A stretch of DNA of 12,886 nt from Candidatus Sericytochromatia bacterium. Lineage in GTDB: Bacteria > Cyanobacteriota > Sericytochromatia > JACMPN01. Made by a program: the position numbers and the translations under genes. The stretch covers positions 1 to 12,886 of the forward strand of contig JACMPN010000614.1 of the NCBI GenBank assembly GCA_014377495.1, read 5' to 3'. Of the stretch, positions 1-6,116 are shown piece after piece. Below the pieces are notes generated by a model. The model had not been told where the DNA came from, ran no database searches, and worked only from the letters and a program-made list of their open reading frames with translations. The number at the start of each line of letters is the position of its first letter. Position 1 is the first letter of the stretch.

Positions 1-558
1 GATCTGTTTGCCCAGGCGCAGGGTGATTTCGCCGGTACCTATAACCACACGCCGATGACCGTGGGCCAGCCGGGGACCATCGTTTCCGATCTGCAGCACT
101 GCGACGGCCTAAACGCCATTCAGGTCGATCTCTCCCATTACGTGCCTCTCGCCCAGAGCAAAAACGGCAAGTTCGCCATCGAGGCGTTCGGTTCAGTGGG
201 GGCCGGCATCTACGTGACGGACACCCGGGCCAACGTCTTTTCAATGACCGCCGATGGTTCGTATGACAGTGGGCAGAGCCAGGAGTCAGGCCACGGCTTT
301 ATCAGCGCTATCGGTCACGATAAGAAGCATACCCATGCCCAGTTTGTCGTCGATGGCTTCGGGGCGTCGGTCGGCGCCGGCTTCCGGGCCACCGCGTTCA
401 AATATCTCTTTGCCGAAGCTGGCATCAAAGCGGGTGTCGCCCGTCTGACCAGCTTCCATTCCATCGACGACGGGCGGGGCTCCCAGACCATCGGCTGGGC
501 CCAGACCAATGTCGCCATCGGGGCCCAATTCCCGATTGCCCTCGGCAAAAAGAAGTAG
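1..558 (+). CDS. Probable outer-membrane beta-barrel protein, 3' part only
   Basis: The reading frame is open from base 1 and ends with TAG at 556-558, giving 185 residues; the true start lies upstream of the window. The sequence is rich in Gly, Ala, Phe and Tyr. It has alternating polar and hydrophobic stretches typical of membrane beta-strands, such as FGSVGAGIYV near residue 63 and GFGASVGAGFRATAF followed by YLFAEAGIKAGVA. The fragment ends ...GAQFPIALGKKK, so it lacks the C-terminal aromatic residue often seen in beta-barrel proteins. No enzyme motif or cysteine pair suggests another role. A strong hairpin terminator follows the stop, so this is the last gene of its transcript. The barrel assignment is inference from composition and pattern; a soluble beta-rich surface protein is the main alternative. 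Confidence 0.5.
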   Translation, partial: DLFAQAQGDFAGTYNHTPMTVGQPGTIVSDLQHCDGLNAIQVDLSHYVPLAQSKNGKFAIEAFGSVGAGIYVTDTRANVFSMTADGSYDSGQSQESGHGFISAIGHDKKHTHAQFVVDGFGASVGAGFRATAFKYLFAEAGIKAGVARLTSFHSIDDGRGSQTIGWAQTNVAIGAQFPIALGKKK

Positions 559-607
559 TAGCCCGCATTTCAGTGGCCGGTCCGGCGGCGTCGGGTGTGG
601 CCCTGCA

Positions 608-670
608 GCGAGGGGATGGCGGTCGACGGGGAGGGTTGCGGATGCAGCCAGCCGTCGACCTTTTATTTTG
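608..670 (+). terminator. Rho-independent terminator hairpin A
   Basis: A 9-bp perfect stem (621-629 with 652-660) encloses an inner 6-bp stem with one G-U pair (634-639 with 644-649) and a GGAT loop. It is followed at once by TTTTATTTT. It sits 50 to 110 bases after the stop of the barrel gene. A 12-base block, GCGAGGGGATGG at 608-619, precedes the stem and recurs before hairpin B. Confidence 0.8.
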
Positions 671-715
671 CCGACAGCCCACGGTGTGAACGCGGCCGGA
701 GATCGGTTAAGCTAA

Positions 716-828
716 GAACAGGTAAACAAATTAACCTGCCCGTGGATACGTGGTGGGTCGGCGAGGGGATGGGCCGACGGTGGAGTCGCAATCGCGGCTC
801 GACCGTCGGCCTTTTGGCTTTTGCTTTC
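716..828 (+). ncRNA. Candidate small RNA ending in hairpin B
   Basis: Between the two terminators lies an AT-richer patch with a promoter-like GGTTAAGCTA (705-714, -10-like TAAGCT at 708-713); no convincing -35 is seen. A transcript starting near 718 would contain a small hairpin (719-723 with 734-738) and end at the terminator at 772-828, about 110 nt in all. No open reading frame with a ribosome site is seen in it. The alternative is a leader of the NHL gene downstream, with hairpin B acting as an attenuator. The existence of the RNA is inference. Confidence 0.25.
761..828 (+). terminator. Rho-independent terminator hairpin B, related to A
   Basis: A 10-bp perfect stem (772-781 with 802-811), one G/G mismatch and a 7-bp inner stem with one G-U pair (783-789 with 794-800) close on an AATC loop. 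T-rich CTTTTGGCTTTTG follows. The architecture and the preceding block GCGAGGGGATGG (761-772) match hairpin A. No gene ends just upstream, so it terminates either a small RNA or a leader transcript of the NHL gene that starts at 922. Confidence 0.7.
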
Positions 829-854
829 GACCAGGCGGGCGATGACCGTATGCT
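826..854 (+). promoter_or_regulatory. Possible promoter of the NHL lipoprotein gene
   Basis: TATGCT at 849-854 resembles a -10 box. TTCGAC at 826-831, 17 bases upstream, is only a weak -35. Transcription would begin near 861, past hairpin B, leaving a leader of about 60 bases. The weak -35 keeps confidence low. Confidence 0.3.
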
Positions 855-921
855 GGTAACCGGCAAAGCCGTTGAAGCCGACCCTTGCGCCCGTTTGTCC
901 CCGAAACCGGAGAGGTTGCCC

Positions 922-2163
922 ATGCGCGTTGCCCGCAAGCCACTGCTCGTCGTCATCCTGGCTGCCGCCGCATTGGCCGCAGGGTGCGACGGTGTCCCCG
1001 TCACGCCAGGGTCTGCCTCGCCTGGGTCGCCGGTTTCGGCGGCGCCTGTGCCGACGACTGCGCCCAGCCCCGCTGTCCCGGCCCCCACGGTCTCAGGGAC
1101 TCCCGCCCCGTCAGCGGCGCCAACTGTCCTGGCAGCGACGATCTCCCGCATCGCCGGCATCGGTGCCAGCGGGTATGCCGGTGACGGCGGCGTGGCGCTC
1201 ACGGCCAAGTTCAATGGGCCCTGGGGCCTGGCGTTTGATGCGGCCGGCACGCTCTGGGTGGCCGACTCCGGGAACTCCCGCTTGCGCAAAATCACCAAAT
1301 CCGGCGACATCAGCTCGGGACTGGGAACGGCCACCAGCGGCTTCAACGGCGACAACATCACCGAGCAGGCGACGAGCCTCTCCCAGCCCTATGGCGTGGC
1401 CTTCAGCGCCTCGGGGCATACTTATGTGGCCGATACCTACGCCAACCGGATCCGGCGGCTGGACGGTGTCACGAGACTTGTGACGACCGTGGCCGGCATC
1501 GGCACGGGCGGGCTGCGGGGTGACGGCGGCCTGGCGACCCAGGCCACGCTGTCCAATCCCGCCTGCGTCGTGGTGAACAGCCAGGAGACGCTGTACATCG
1601 CCGACAGAGGCAACAACGCCATCCGCATGGTGACGGCGGGCGGTATGATCTCGACCGTCGTCGGCACGGGCACGGGTGGCTACAACGGCGATAGCAAGCT
1701 GGGCTCGACCGTCAGCCTGCGGTTTCCGGAGGGTCTGGCCCTGGACAAGACGGGCAACCTCTACATCGCCGATGGCGGCAACAGCCGCATCCGCAAACTG
1801 ACGCCGGACGGGATCGTCCGGACGATCGTCGGCAACGGCACGGCCGGTTTTTCCGGTGACGGCGGTCCGGCCCTTGCGGCCAGCATCAACCGGCCGATCG
1901 GGATGGCGGTGGCTGCCGACGGCACCCTGTTTTTTGCCGATGCAGACAACCACCGTATCCGCATGGTGCGACCGGACGGCACGATCCAGACCGTCGCCGG
2001 CAGCACGGCGATCGCCAGCGCAAACGACGATGGTCCGGCCTTGCAGGCCGGTTTTGGCCGACCGACGGGCTTGGCCCTGGATGCCGATGGCAACCTCTTT
2101 GTGACCGATACCGGTCCCAGCCCTTACGATCAGACGGTCCGCAAAATCACGTTTACCCGCTGA
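922..2163 (+). CDS. Lipoprotein with six-bladed NHL-repeat propeller
   Basis: This encodes a 413-residue exported protein. The ATG at 922 is chosen because GGAGAGG (909-915) precedes it and the protein then begins with a lipoprotein signal: MRVARK, a hydrophobic stretch, then LAAGC with Cys22 as the likely lipidated residue. The frame is open further upstream (to 595) but without a signal or ribosome site. Residues 23-70 are a Pro/Ala/Thr/Ser linker. From about 73 to the end there are six NHL-type blades. Their cores read GLAFDAAGTLWVADSGNSRLRKI, shortened in the others to patterns such as GNLYIADGGNSRIRKL, with linkers of the type GTGGYNGD. Such propellers usually bind protein, peptide or carbohydrate partners; no catalytic domain is fused here. 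The last blade carries an insertion (TGPSPYDQ). The gene end overlaps the convergent peptidase-like gene by 11 bases. The partner or ligand is unknown. Confidence 0.88.
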   Translation: MRVARKPLLVVILAAAALAAGCDGVPVTPGSASPGSPVSAAPVPTTAPSPAVPAPTVSGTPAPSAAPTVLAATISRIAGIGASGYAGDGGVALTAKFNGPWGLAFDAAGTLWVADSGNSRLRKITKSGDISSGLGTATSGFNGDNITEQATSLSQPYGVAFSASGHTYVADTYANRIRRLDGVTRLVTTVAGIGTGGLRGDGGLATQATLSNPACVVVNSQETLYIADRGNNAIRMVTAGGMISTVVGTGTGGYNGDSKLGSTVSLRFPEGLALDKTGNLYIADGGNSRIRKLTPDGIVRTIVGNGTAGFSGDGGPALAASINRPIGMAVAADGTLFFADADNHRIRMVRPDGTIQTVAGSTAIASANDDGPALQAGFGRPTGLALDADGNLFVTDTGPSPYDQTVRKITFTR

Positions 2164-3043
2164 CCGGCCGTGATCCGGCTCTGCCGGCGACGATGGCCCG
2201 GGCGAGGGCGAAATTCGACGGCAGGTGATGGTTGGCGACCGCTTCAACATGACGGCCAACCGTGAGATTGCGGTCTCCGGCCTTGTGCTCGACCCAAAAG
2301 GTTTTCGCCGACCGGGCCACACCCAGGGACAGCACGGCGTGCGGTTGAAACGGACCTGTCATGGCCGTGACGAGCGAGCTGGGGTGGTCTGCGGCAACGG
2401 CCGTGTCATCCGTCGCCAGACAGACGGTGCCCAGCCAGACGGTCTGCATCGTGCCGTCGCTCCGGCGGGTGCGGTATTGCCGGATGACGGGGGTGCCACT
2501 GGCCGCATGGCCCGATGCGTCCAGCGCCTGGCGTGATCCTGCCGGTGTGAGGAGACGGCGGCCAAAGGCGACGCCCATGGCGGCATCCAGGTTGGTATCG
2601 TCGCTGACGAAGTCCCCGGTGGGGTTGTCGACGACGGCGGCAAAGGGACCGAAGCCCGTCAGCAGGATGCGCAGGGGACTGTCCAGGTCGGGTGGATCGG
2701 CCATCAGGGTGGTGCAAAACCCCGCCAGGGCCCGTCCGACGACACGGCGGGTGCCGGCATGGCGCCTGGCCGGGTCCACGGGCTGGCCGTGCCGGGGTGA
2801 ATCGGCCCCCAGCCACCCGTCCCGACGGCCCGGCACGTGCAGGAACCCGATCAGTGCTTCGCCCCAACCGTTGCAGCGGACGGCTGAGTGGGCTGCGGTC
2901 TGCTGGGCCGTATAGAAGACGTGCTCGCAGTAATAGCCGCCGGGATCGTCACCGTGGATGACCTTCGGCCGCCTCAGCAGCACGCTGGGCACGTCCGGCG
3001 GCAGTGTCGTAGGCGGCGTGGTGGGGCTGACGGTTTCCAGCAT
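2153..3043 (-). CDS. Pyroglutamyl peptidase (C15)-like protein, circularly permuted order
   Basis: This encodes 296 residues; the ATG at 3043 is preceded by AAAGGA seven to twelve bases upstream. Family C15 cysteine peptidases remove N-terminal pyroglutamate, using a Glu-Cys-His triad. The usual order is TGFxPF..NP, then the Glu segment, then the DAGxYxCN Cys segment, then GFIHVP with His. All are visible here in rotated order. Residues 33-44 are DPGGYYCEHVFY (Cys39), 66-71 GFLHVP (His69), 75-120 a linker with a helix-like stretch, 126-141 ILLTGFGPF..VDNP, and 236-259 HAVLSLGV..WVEHKAGDRN (Glu252). Added together the two blocks equal one normal domain of about 215 residues. No signal peptide is seen, so it is probably cytoplasmic. 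The gene is single: it diverges from trmJ by 95 bases and meets the NHL gene tail to tail. Peptidase activity is inference; a rearranged, inactive derivative is the alternative. Confidence 0.7.
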   Translation of the reverse strand: MLETVSPTTPPTTLPPDVPSVLLRRPKVIHGDDPGGYYCEHVFYTAQQTAAHSAVRCNGWGEALIGFLHVPGRRDGWLGADSPRHGQPVDPARRHAGTRRVVGRALAGFCTTLMADPPDLDSPLRILLTGFGPFAAVVDNPTGDFVSDDTNLDAAMGVAFGRRLLTPAGSRQALDASGHAASGTPVIRQYRTRRSDGTMQTVWLGTVCLATDDTAVAADHPSSLVTAMTGPFQPHAVLSLGVARSAKTFWVEHKAGDRNLTVGRHVEAVANHHLPSNFALARAIVAGRAGSRPVSG

Positions 3044-3104
3044 GACTTCCTTTGAGGCTATTCCAGCCGGTGCTTGGCAGGCCTTCAGGGAATGGTTGCC
3101 GGTT

Positions 3105-3132
3105 TTGGCGGCGTTCGCGGGCCTGATACACT
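3105..3132 (+). promoter_or_regulatory. Promoter of the trmJ-like gene, probably leaderless
   Basis: TTGGCG (3105-3110) and TACACT (3127-3132) are separated by 16 bases. The ATG at 3139 begins six bases after the -10 box, where transcription would normally start. No Shine-Dalgarno sequence lies before the ATG, which fits a leaderless mRNA. Confidence 0.5.
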
Positions 3133-3138
3133 GCCGGC

Positions 3139-3927
3139 ATGACCGCTGACCTTGATTCGCTGCCTTTTCCGGATTTTACCGTCGTCTTGGCCCATCCGTA
3201 TTCCCCGGAGAACATCGGGGCGGCAGCCCGGGCCATCCGCAATACCGGGATCGGCCGGCTGATCGTCTCCGAAGGGCCGCCGCTGGACGATCCCGATGCC
3301 TTGAAGATGGCCTGCAATTCCGAGTACGTCCTGGCGAACGCCAAGTCCGTCAATTCCCTGTCGGAAGCCCTGGAGGGCGCCGCCTTCGTCATCGGCACGA
3401 CCGGTCGGACGATCCCGGATCGTCGGGCCCTGAATGCCCGGGAGGGCGCCCTGGCCGCTTTGTCCCATCGGCATCTGGGGCCTGTGGTCATCCTGTTCGG
3501 CAACGAAAAAAGCGGGTTGTCCGACCGTGAGCTGCACCATTGCGACCGGATCGTGCGCATCCCCACGGCCGTGCCGAACGGGAGTCTGAATCTCGCCCAG
3601 GCGGTGATGATCATGACGTACGAACTGTATGGCACCCATTTAGCGGGTCTGCCGCCCGCATGGCAGGGCGCCGAGGCCGTCGTCGGCACTGAAAATCAGT
3701 CCAAATGGAACGAAGGCCTGATCAAGGTCCTGGAGCGGGCGGGTTTCTTCAAAGCCCACGAGCAGCCGCGGACGGTGGCGATCCTGCGTGACATTCTCGC
3801 CCGGCTGAATCTGCGCAATCATGAAATTGGCATGCTGCGCACATTGATCGCCAAACTGAACTGGTCCGGCATGACTCCCAAAGTGGATGAGCCGCAGTTG
3901 CCGGAATTGCTGGAACTGCCGGATTAG
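3139..3927 (+). CDS. trmJ: TrmJ-type tRNA (cytidine/uridine-32-2'-O)-methyltransferase
   Basis: This encodes 262 residues of the SPOUT/SpoU methyltransferase superfamily, using S-adenosylmethionine. Motif 1 is HPYSPENIGAAARAIRN (19-35) with Asn25 and Arg31. Motif 2 is VVILFGNEKSGLS (116-128) with Gly121 and Glu123. Motif 3 is IPTAVPNGSLNLAQAV (141-156), which forms the cofactor knot. The extra C-terminal helical segment (about 210-245, ILARLNLRNHEIGMLRTLI) resembles the tail that sets TrmJ apart from TrmL and RlmB, and the length is close to E. coli TrmJ (246). TrmJ methylates the ribose of nucleotide 32 in the tRNA anticodon loop. Another SpoU-family rRNA or tRNA target cannot be excluded. 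It is transcribed alone, divergent from the C15-like gene, and converges on the PCuAC gene 49 bases away. Confidence 0.85.
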   Translation: MTADLDSLPFPDFTVVLAHPYSPENIGAAARAIRNTGIGRLIVSEGPPLDDPDALKMACNSEYVLANAKSVNSLSEALEGAAFVIGTTGRTIPDRRALNAREGALAALSHRHLGPVVILFGNEKSGLSDRELHHCDRIVRIPTAVPNGSLNLAQAVMIMTYELYGTHLAGLPPAWQGAEAVVGTENQSKWNEGLIKVLERAGFFKAHEQPRTVAILRDILARLNLRNHEIGMLRTLIAKLNWSGMTPKVDEPQLPELLELPD

Positions 3928-3942
3928 AGCCTCTCGGGGGCT

Positions 3943-3958
3943 ACAGGGCTCTCCCTGT
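3943..3958. terminator. Hairpin between the convergent trmJ and PCuAC genes
   Basis: A perfect 6-bp stem (3943-3948 with 3953-3958) with a CTCT loop lies between the two stop codons. A competing 6-bp pairing joins 3926-3931 with 3947-3952. Neither side has a T-tract, so intrinsic termination would be weak; the position between convergent genes is the main argument. Confidence 0.35.
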
Positions 3959-3976
3959 CCGGCAAGGCGGCAGTGA

Positions 3977-4450
3977 TCAATGATGCTGGTGGTAGATCTG
4001 CCGGCCGTCACGGACGGGGAGCTTGACGGTCTGCGTCCGCCCGTCGGCAAACCGCAGGATCAGGCTGACCGTCTGGCCTTGGGTGACGGGGTGACGGGGA
4101 TCGAACATCATGAAGTGGTTGCCGCCCTGGGCAAAGACGGCCCGACCACCGGCCGGGATCTCCAGTCGGGGTACCTCGATCATGTCGGCGACGCCCTTCG
4201 CCTGCCGGGTGGCGTGCATTTCCACCCGCTTGAAGTCGGGACTGGTGGCGCCGGTCAGCCAGACGGCCTGACGACCCGGGTTCTTCAGGGTGAGGAATCC
4301 CGCCATGACCCGCACGCCCGGAGGCGCTTCCGGCACGAAGCCGGTCTGCAGCACCACCACCGGTGGTGGTGCTGCGGCGCGGGCCAGCGTCGGGAGCACC
4401 CCGCTGAGGGCAACGGCGAGCCCCAGCAGGGCGAGGCGGAGAGGCTTCAT
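3977..4450 (-). CDS. Periplasmic copper chaperone PCuAC
   Basis: This encodes 157 residues. An N-terminal signal peptide (MKPLRLALLGLAVALSG...LARA) is probably cleaved after residue 26, so the protein acts in the periplasm. The family copper motif H-x10-M-x21-H-x-M is present exactly: His79, Met90, His112, Met114. The C-terminus QIYHQHH adds three histidines, as in other members with a second copper site. PCuAC proteins bind Cu(I), sometimes also Cu(II), and pass it to the CuA centre of cytochrome c oxidase or to other cuproenzymes. AAAAGGAA lies about ten bases before the ATG, a rather long spacing. It lies 89 bases downstream of the RibD-domain gene on the same strand and may share its promoter. 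A small c-type cytochrome is encoded nearby on the other strand. No oxidase subunit is in the window. Confidence 0.9.
   Translation of the reverse strand: MKPLRLALLGLAVALSGVLPTLARAAAPPPVVVLQTGFVPEAPPGVRVMAGFLTLKNPGRQAVWLTGATSPDFKRVEMHATRQAKGVADMIEVPRLEIPAGGRAVFAQGGNHFMMFDPRHPVTQGQTVSLILRFADGRTQTVKLPVRDGRQIYHQHH
4348..4375. repeat. 28-bp perfect palindrome inside the PCuAC gene
   Basis: Bases 4348-4361 are the exact reverse complement of 4362-4375 with no spacer; the centre is CCACCGGTGG. It encodes the Ala-Pro-Val run (AAPPPVVVL) at the start of the mature protein. In the mRNA it could fold into a very stable hairpin. It may simply reflect CCA/CCG next to GTG codon runs. Confidence 0.85.
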
Positions 4451-4539
4451 GGCCAGGCGTTCCTTTTCTCATGATTGCGCGCGTCAGCGCCCTTGCCAAA
4501 GTGTCTCACGTCGGCGGCCTGATGCCACACCGTTCAGTC

Positions 4540-5289
4540 TCAGGGGGCTCCGGCCGACGGTCTGGGCTGAACAACGCCGTGGATCAGCAGGTCGTCGCCG
4601 ATCGGGCGGACCGTCATGTCCTGCAACTGGACGGCATCGGCCATCCGGTCCAGCGACCAGCCCTGAATGGGCGTGGGGCCCTCACCGGCAAGCTTCGGGG
4701 CGATGAAGATCAGCACGTGATCGACCAGACCGGCAGCGAGCATGGCGCCGTTCAACCGGCTGCCGCCTTCCAGGAGCAAGACATCGGTGCCGGTGCTTTT
4801 CAGGCGCCGCAGCAGGCCGGGCAGATCGACCTGACCCGTGCCATCATCCAGCCCCCAGATCGCATGATCCGGTCGGGAGACCGCCGGGACAGCCTCGGGG
4901 GTCGGTGTGGCGACGATCAGGGGGGCTGGGTCTCCGTATGCGGCCATGCCGGCGGGCCAGGGGCGCCGACCGTGGACGAGGATCCGGCGGGCAGGCGGCC
5001 AGCCCGACAGGCGCACATTCAGCAACGGGTCGTCGGCCAGGACCGTGCCGGCACCGACCATGACGGCGCCAAGGCGGCTGCGCAGGACGTGGACGAGCGT
5101 GCGGGAGGCCTCTCCGCTGATCCAGCGCGACTCCCCGCTGGCGACGGCAATTTTGCCATCCAGGGTCATGGCGAGCTTCATCACCACGGCCGGCCTGTCG
5201 GGTCGGGGGGCATCATGCAACTGGCTGGCGAACGTGTCGGCCCACGCCAACTGGTCCGGGCTGAGCAGGGAATTGGGATCGTGGGTCAT
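4540..5289 (-). CDS. Stand-alone RibD C-terminal (pyrimidine reductase / DHFR-fold) protein
   Basis: This encodes 249 residues from the ATG at 5289. The frame stays open upstream to 5904, but that extension overlaps the divergent cytochrome gene and has no family similarity. Motifs are KLAMTLDGKIA (38-48), GESRWISGEASR (52-63), VGAGTVLADDP (78-88), DVLLLEGGSRLNGAML (169-184) and FIAPKLAGEG (195-204). These are diagnostic of the RibD reductase domain, which reduces the ribosyl-aminopyrimidine intermediate of riboflavin synthesis with NADPH. The N-terminal deaminase half of bacterial RibD is missing. The protein may therefore work with a separate deaminase, or be one of the RibD-like reductases of other substrates, including dihydrofolate-like pterins. 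A good promoter precedes it and the PCuAC gene follows. The exact substrate is undetermined. Confidence 0.85.
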   Translation of the reverse strand: MTHDPNSLLSPDQLAWADTFASQLHDAPRPDRPAVVMKLAMTLDGKIAVASGESRWISGEASRTLVHVLRSRLGAVMVGAGTVLADDPLLNVRLSGWPPARRILVHGRRPWPAGMAAYGDPAPLIVATPTPEAVPAVSRPDHAIWGLDDGTGQVDLPGLLRRLKSTGTDVLLLEGGSRLNGAMLAAGLVDHVLIFIAPKLAGEGPTPIQGWSLDRMADAVQLQDMTVRPIGDDLLIHGVVQPRPSAGAP

Positions 5290-5320
5290 CGGGCTCTCGT
5301 CAAGGGGGTTTCCCTGCCTC

Positions 5321-5349
5321 AGGGTAACGAAGGTGGCGTGGCCTGCCAA
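5321..5349 (-). promoter_or_regulatory. Promoter of the RibD-domain gene (minus strand)
   Basis: Read on the minus strand, TTGGCA (5349-5344) and TACCCT (5326-5321) are separated by 17 bases. Transcription would start near 5314, about 25 bases before the ATG at 5289. The -35 matches the consensus at five of six bases. Confidence 0.6.
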
Positions 5350-5351
5350 CG

Positions 5352-5380
5352 TTGACCTGGCCAGTCGCCTGGCCGACAAT
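5352..5380 (+). promoter_or_regulatory. Promoter of the cytochrome c lipoprotein gene
   Basis: TTGACC (5352-5357) and GACAAT (5375-5380) are separated by 17 bases. The start would be near 5387, just before GGAGGTGA (5391-5398). Its -35 box lies only two bases from the -35 of the divergent RibD-domain promoter. Confidence 0.65.
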
Positions 5381-5403
5381 GCCAGCCGATGGAGGTGAAC
5401 TGA

Positions 5404-5811
5404 ATGGGTCGTGCGATGCGCCTCGCCGCTTTGGCGGGGATCAGCCTGCTGGTCCCCGGCTGTTTCTTTTTGCTGTTGCTGGCGCCCAAGACGACCGCCG
5501 ATGCTCTGCCGGACCGGCCGGACAAAGCGGTTTATGTCAAGCGGTGCAGCACCTGTCACGCACTGATCGAGCCACGGTCCTATCGCCATCGGCTGGGGGA
5601 GATCATCGACCGTTATGTCGACAAGAAGATCATCAGCGTCAGAGACAAAGAGTCTCTGATCGGATACCTGGCGACGTTCCCGGACAACAATGGCCGGATG
5701 TTGCCGCTGCCGACGCCCACCCCGACGCCAGGACCGACCGCAGCACCGGAAGAATCGCCCCAGGCCAGCCCGCCGGCCGGGACAGCGACGCCGTCTGCCC
5801 CAGCGTCCTAG
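5404..5811 (+). CDS. Small monohaem cytochrome c lipoprotein
   Basis: This encodes 135 residues. The start is fixed by a near-perfect ribosome site, GGAGGTGA, five bases before the ATG. Residues 1-20 form a lipoprotein signal ending LLVPGC (Cys20 probably lipidated), so the protein is anchored to a membrane on the periplasmic side. A single haem-binding motif CSTCH lies at 48-52, preceded by YVKR as in class I cytochromes c. Met99 in GRMLPLP could be the sixth haem ligand. The folded part is short (about 40-100). Residues 101-135 are a Pro/Thr/Ala/Ser tail that may span the envelope or act as a linker. It is likely an electron carrier; its partner is not in the window. The nearby PCuAC gene makes a terminal-oxidase link possible, but that is inference. 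Confidence 0.82.
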   Translation: MGRAMRLAALAGISLLVPGCFFLLLLAPKTTADALPDRPDKAVYVKRCSTCHALIEPRSYRHRLGEIIDRYVDKKIISVRDKESLIGYLATFPDNNGRMLPLPTPTPTPGPTAAPEESPQASPPAGTATPSAPAS

Positions 5812-6116
5812 CAACGCCGCCCGGCGTACCGACACCGTCCGGAACCGGGGCCCCCGATCGTCCGTCCTGACTGTGGGACGCCGATTGGATCCTGTGTACG
5901 TCAAACCGGTGGGGCATAATGGCCAATCTCCGCACCCTGTCTTTGCTGCGGTGCGCCTAGACCCACAGGGCCAGGGCGCGGTTAAACTAGAGCCAGCTGG
6001 GCGACCGGCCGGTTGGGGTGGTGTCAGATTGTGAGTCCTGCCCCTAAGGACGTCCCCGCGACCCAGCTATGATGGCTTCGTGGCAATGGCTGCCACGGGC
6101 GAAAGGGGGAACCTGG
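5812..6116. other. Intergenic stretch between cytochrome and RCK_C genes
   Basis: No convincing gene is seen in these 305 bases. A short 5-bp hairpin (5814-5818 with 5823-5827) follows the cytochrome stop but has no T-tract. Promoter-like pieces are CATAAT (5915-5920), GGTTAAACTA (5980-5989) and TATGAT (6068-6073). The last is best placed for the next gene: it would give a leader of about 35 bases carrying the ribosome site at 6102. None has a good -35 box. Confidence 0.4.

Noticed and set aside
601..828. Known riboswitch (fluoride, cyclic di-GMP, cobalamin or manganese) at the duplicated hairpins
   Set aside because: GGGGATGG recalls parts of some riboswitch cores, but the remaining conserved segments of those classes are not present.
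1111..2322. 403-codon open frame on the minus strand opposite the NHL gene
   Set aside because: It mirrors the repeated, GC-rich codons of the propeller. It has no ribosome site or family motif, and the plus-strand frame is clearly the real gene.
2153..2702. Reading the C15-like region as two genes, with a second start at the internal Met114
   Set aside because: No stop codon separates the halves, the only clear ribosome site is at 3043, and the two parts together make exactly one C15 domain.
4471..5355. 294-codon plus-strand frame opposite the RibD-domain gene
   Set aside because: The minus-strand frame carries all RibD-C motifs. The plus frame shows no recognisable motif and would run through the divergent promoters.
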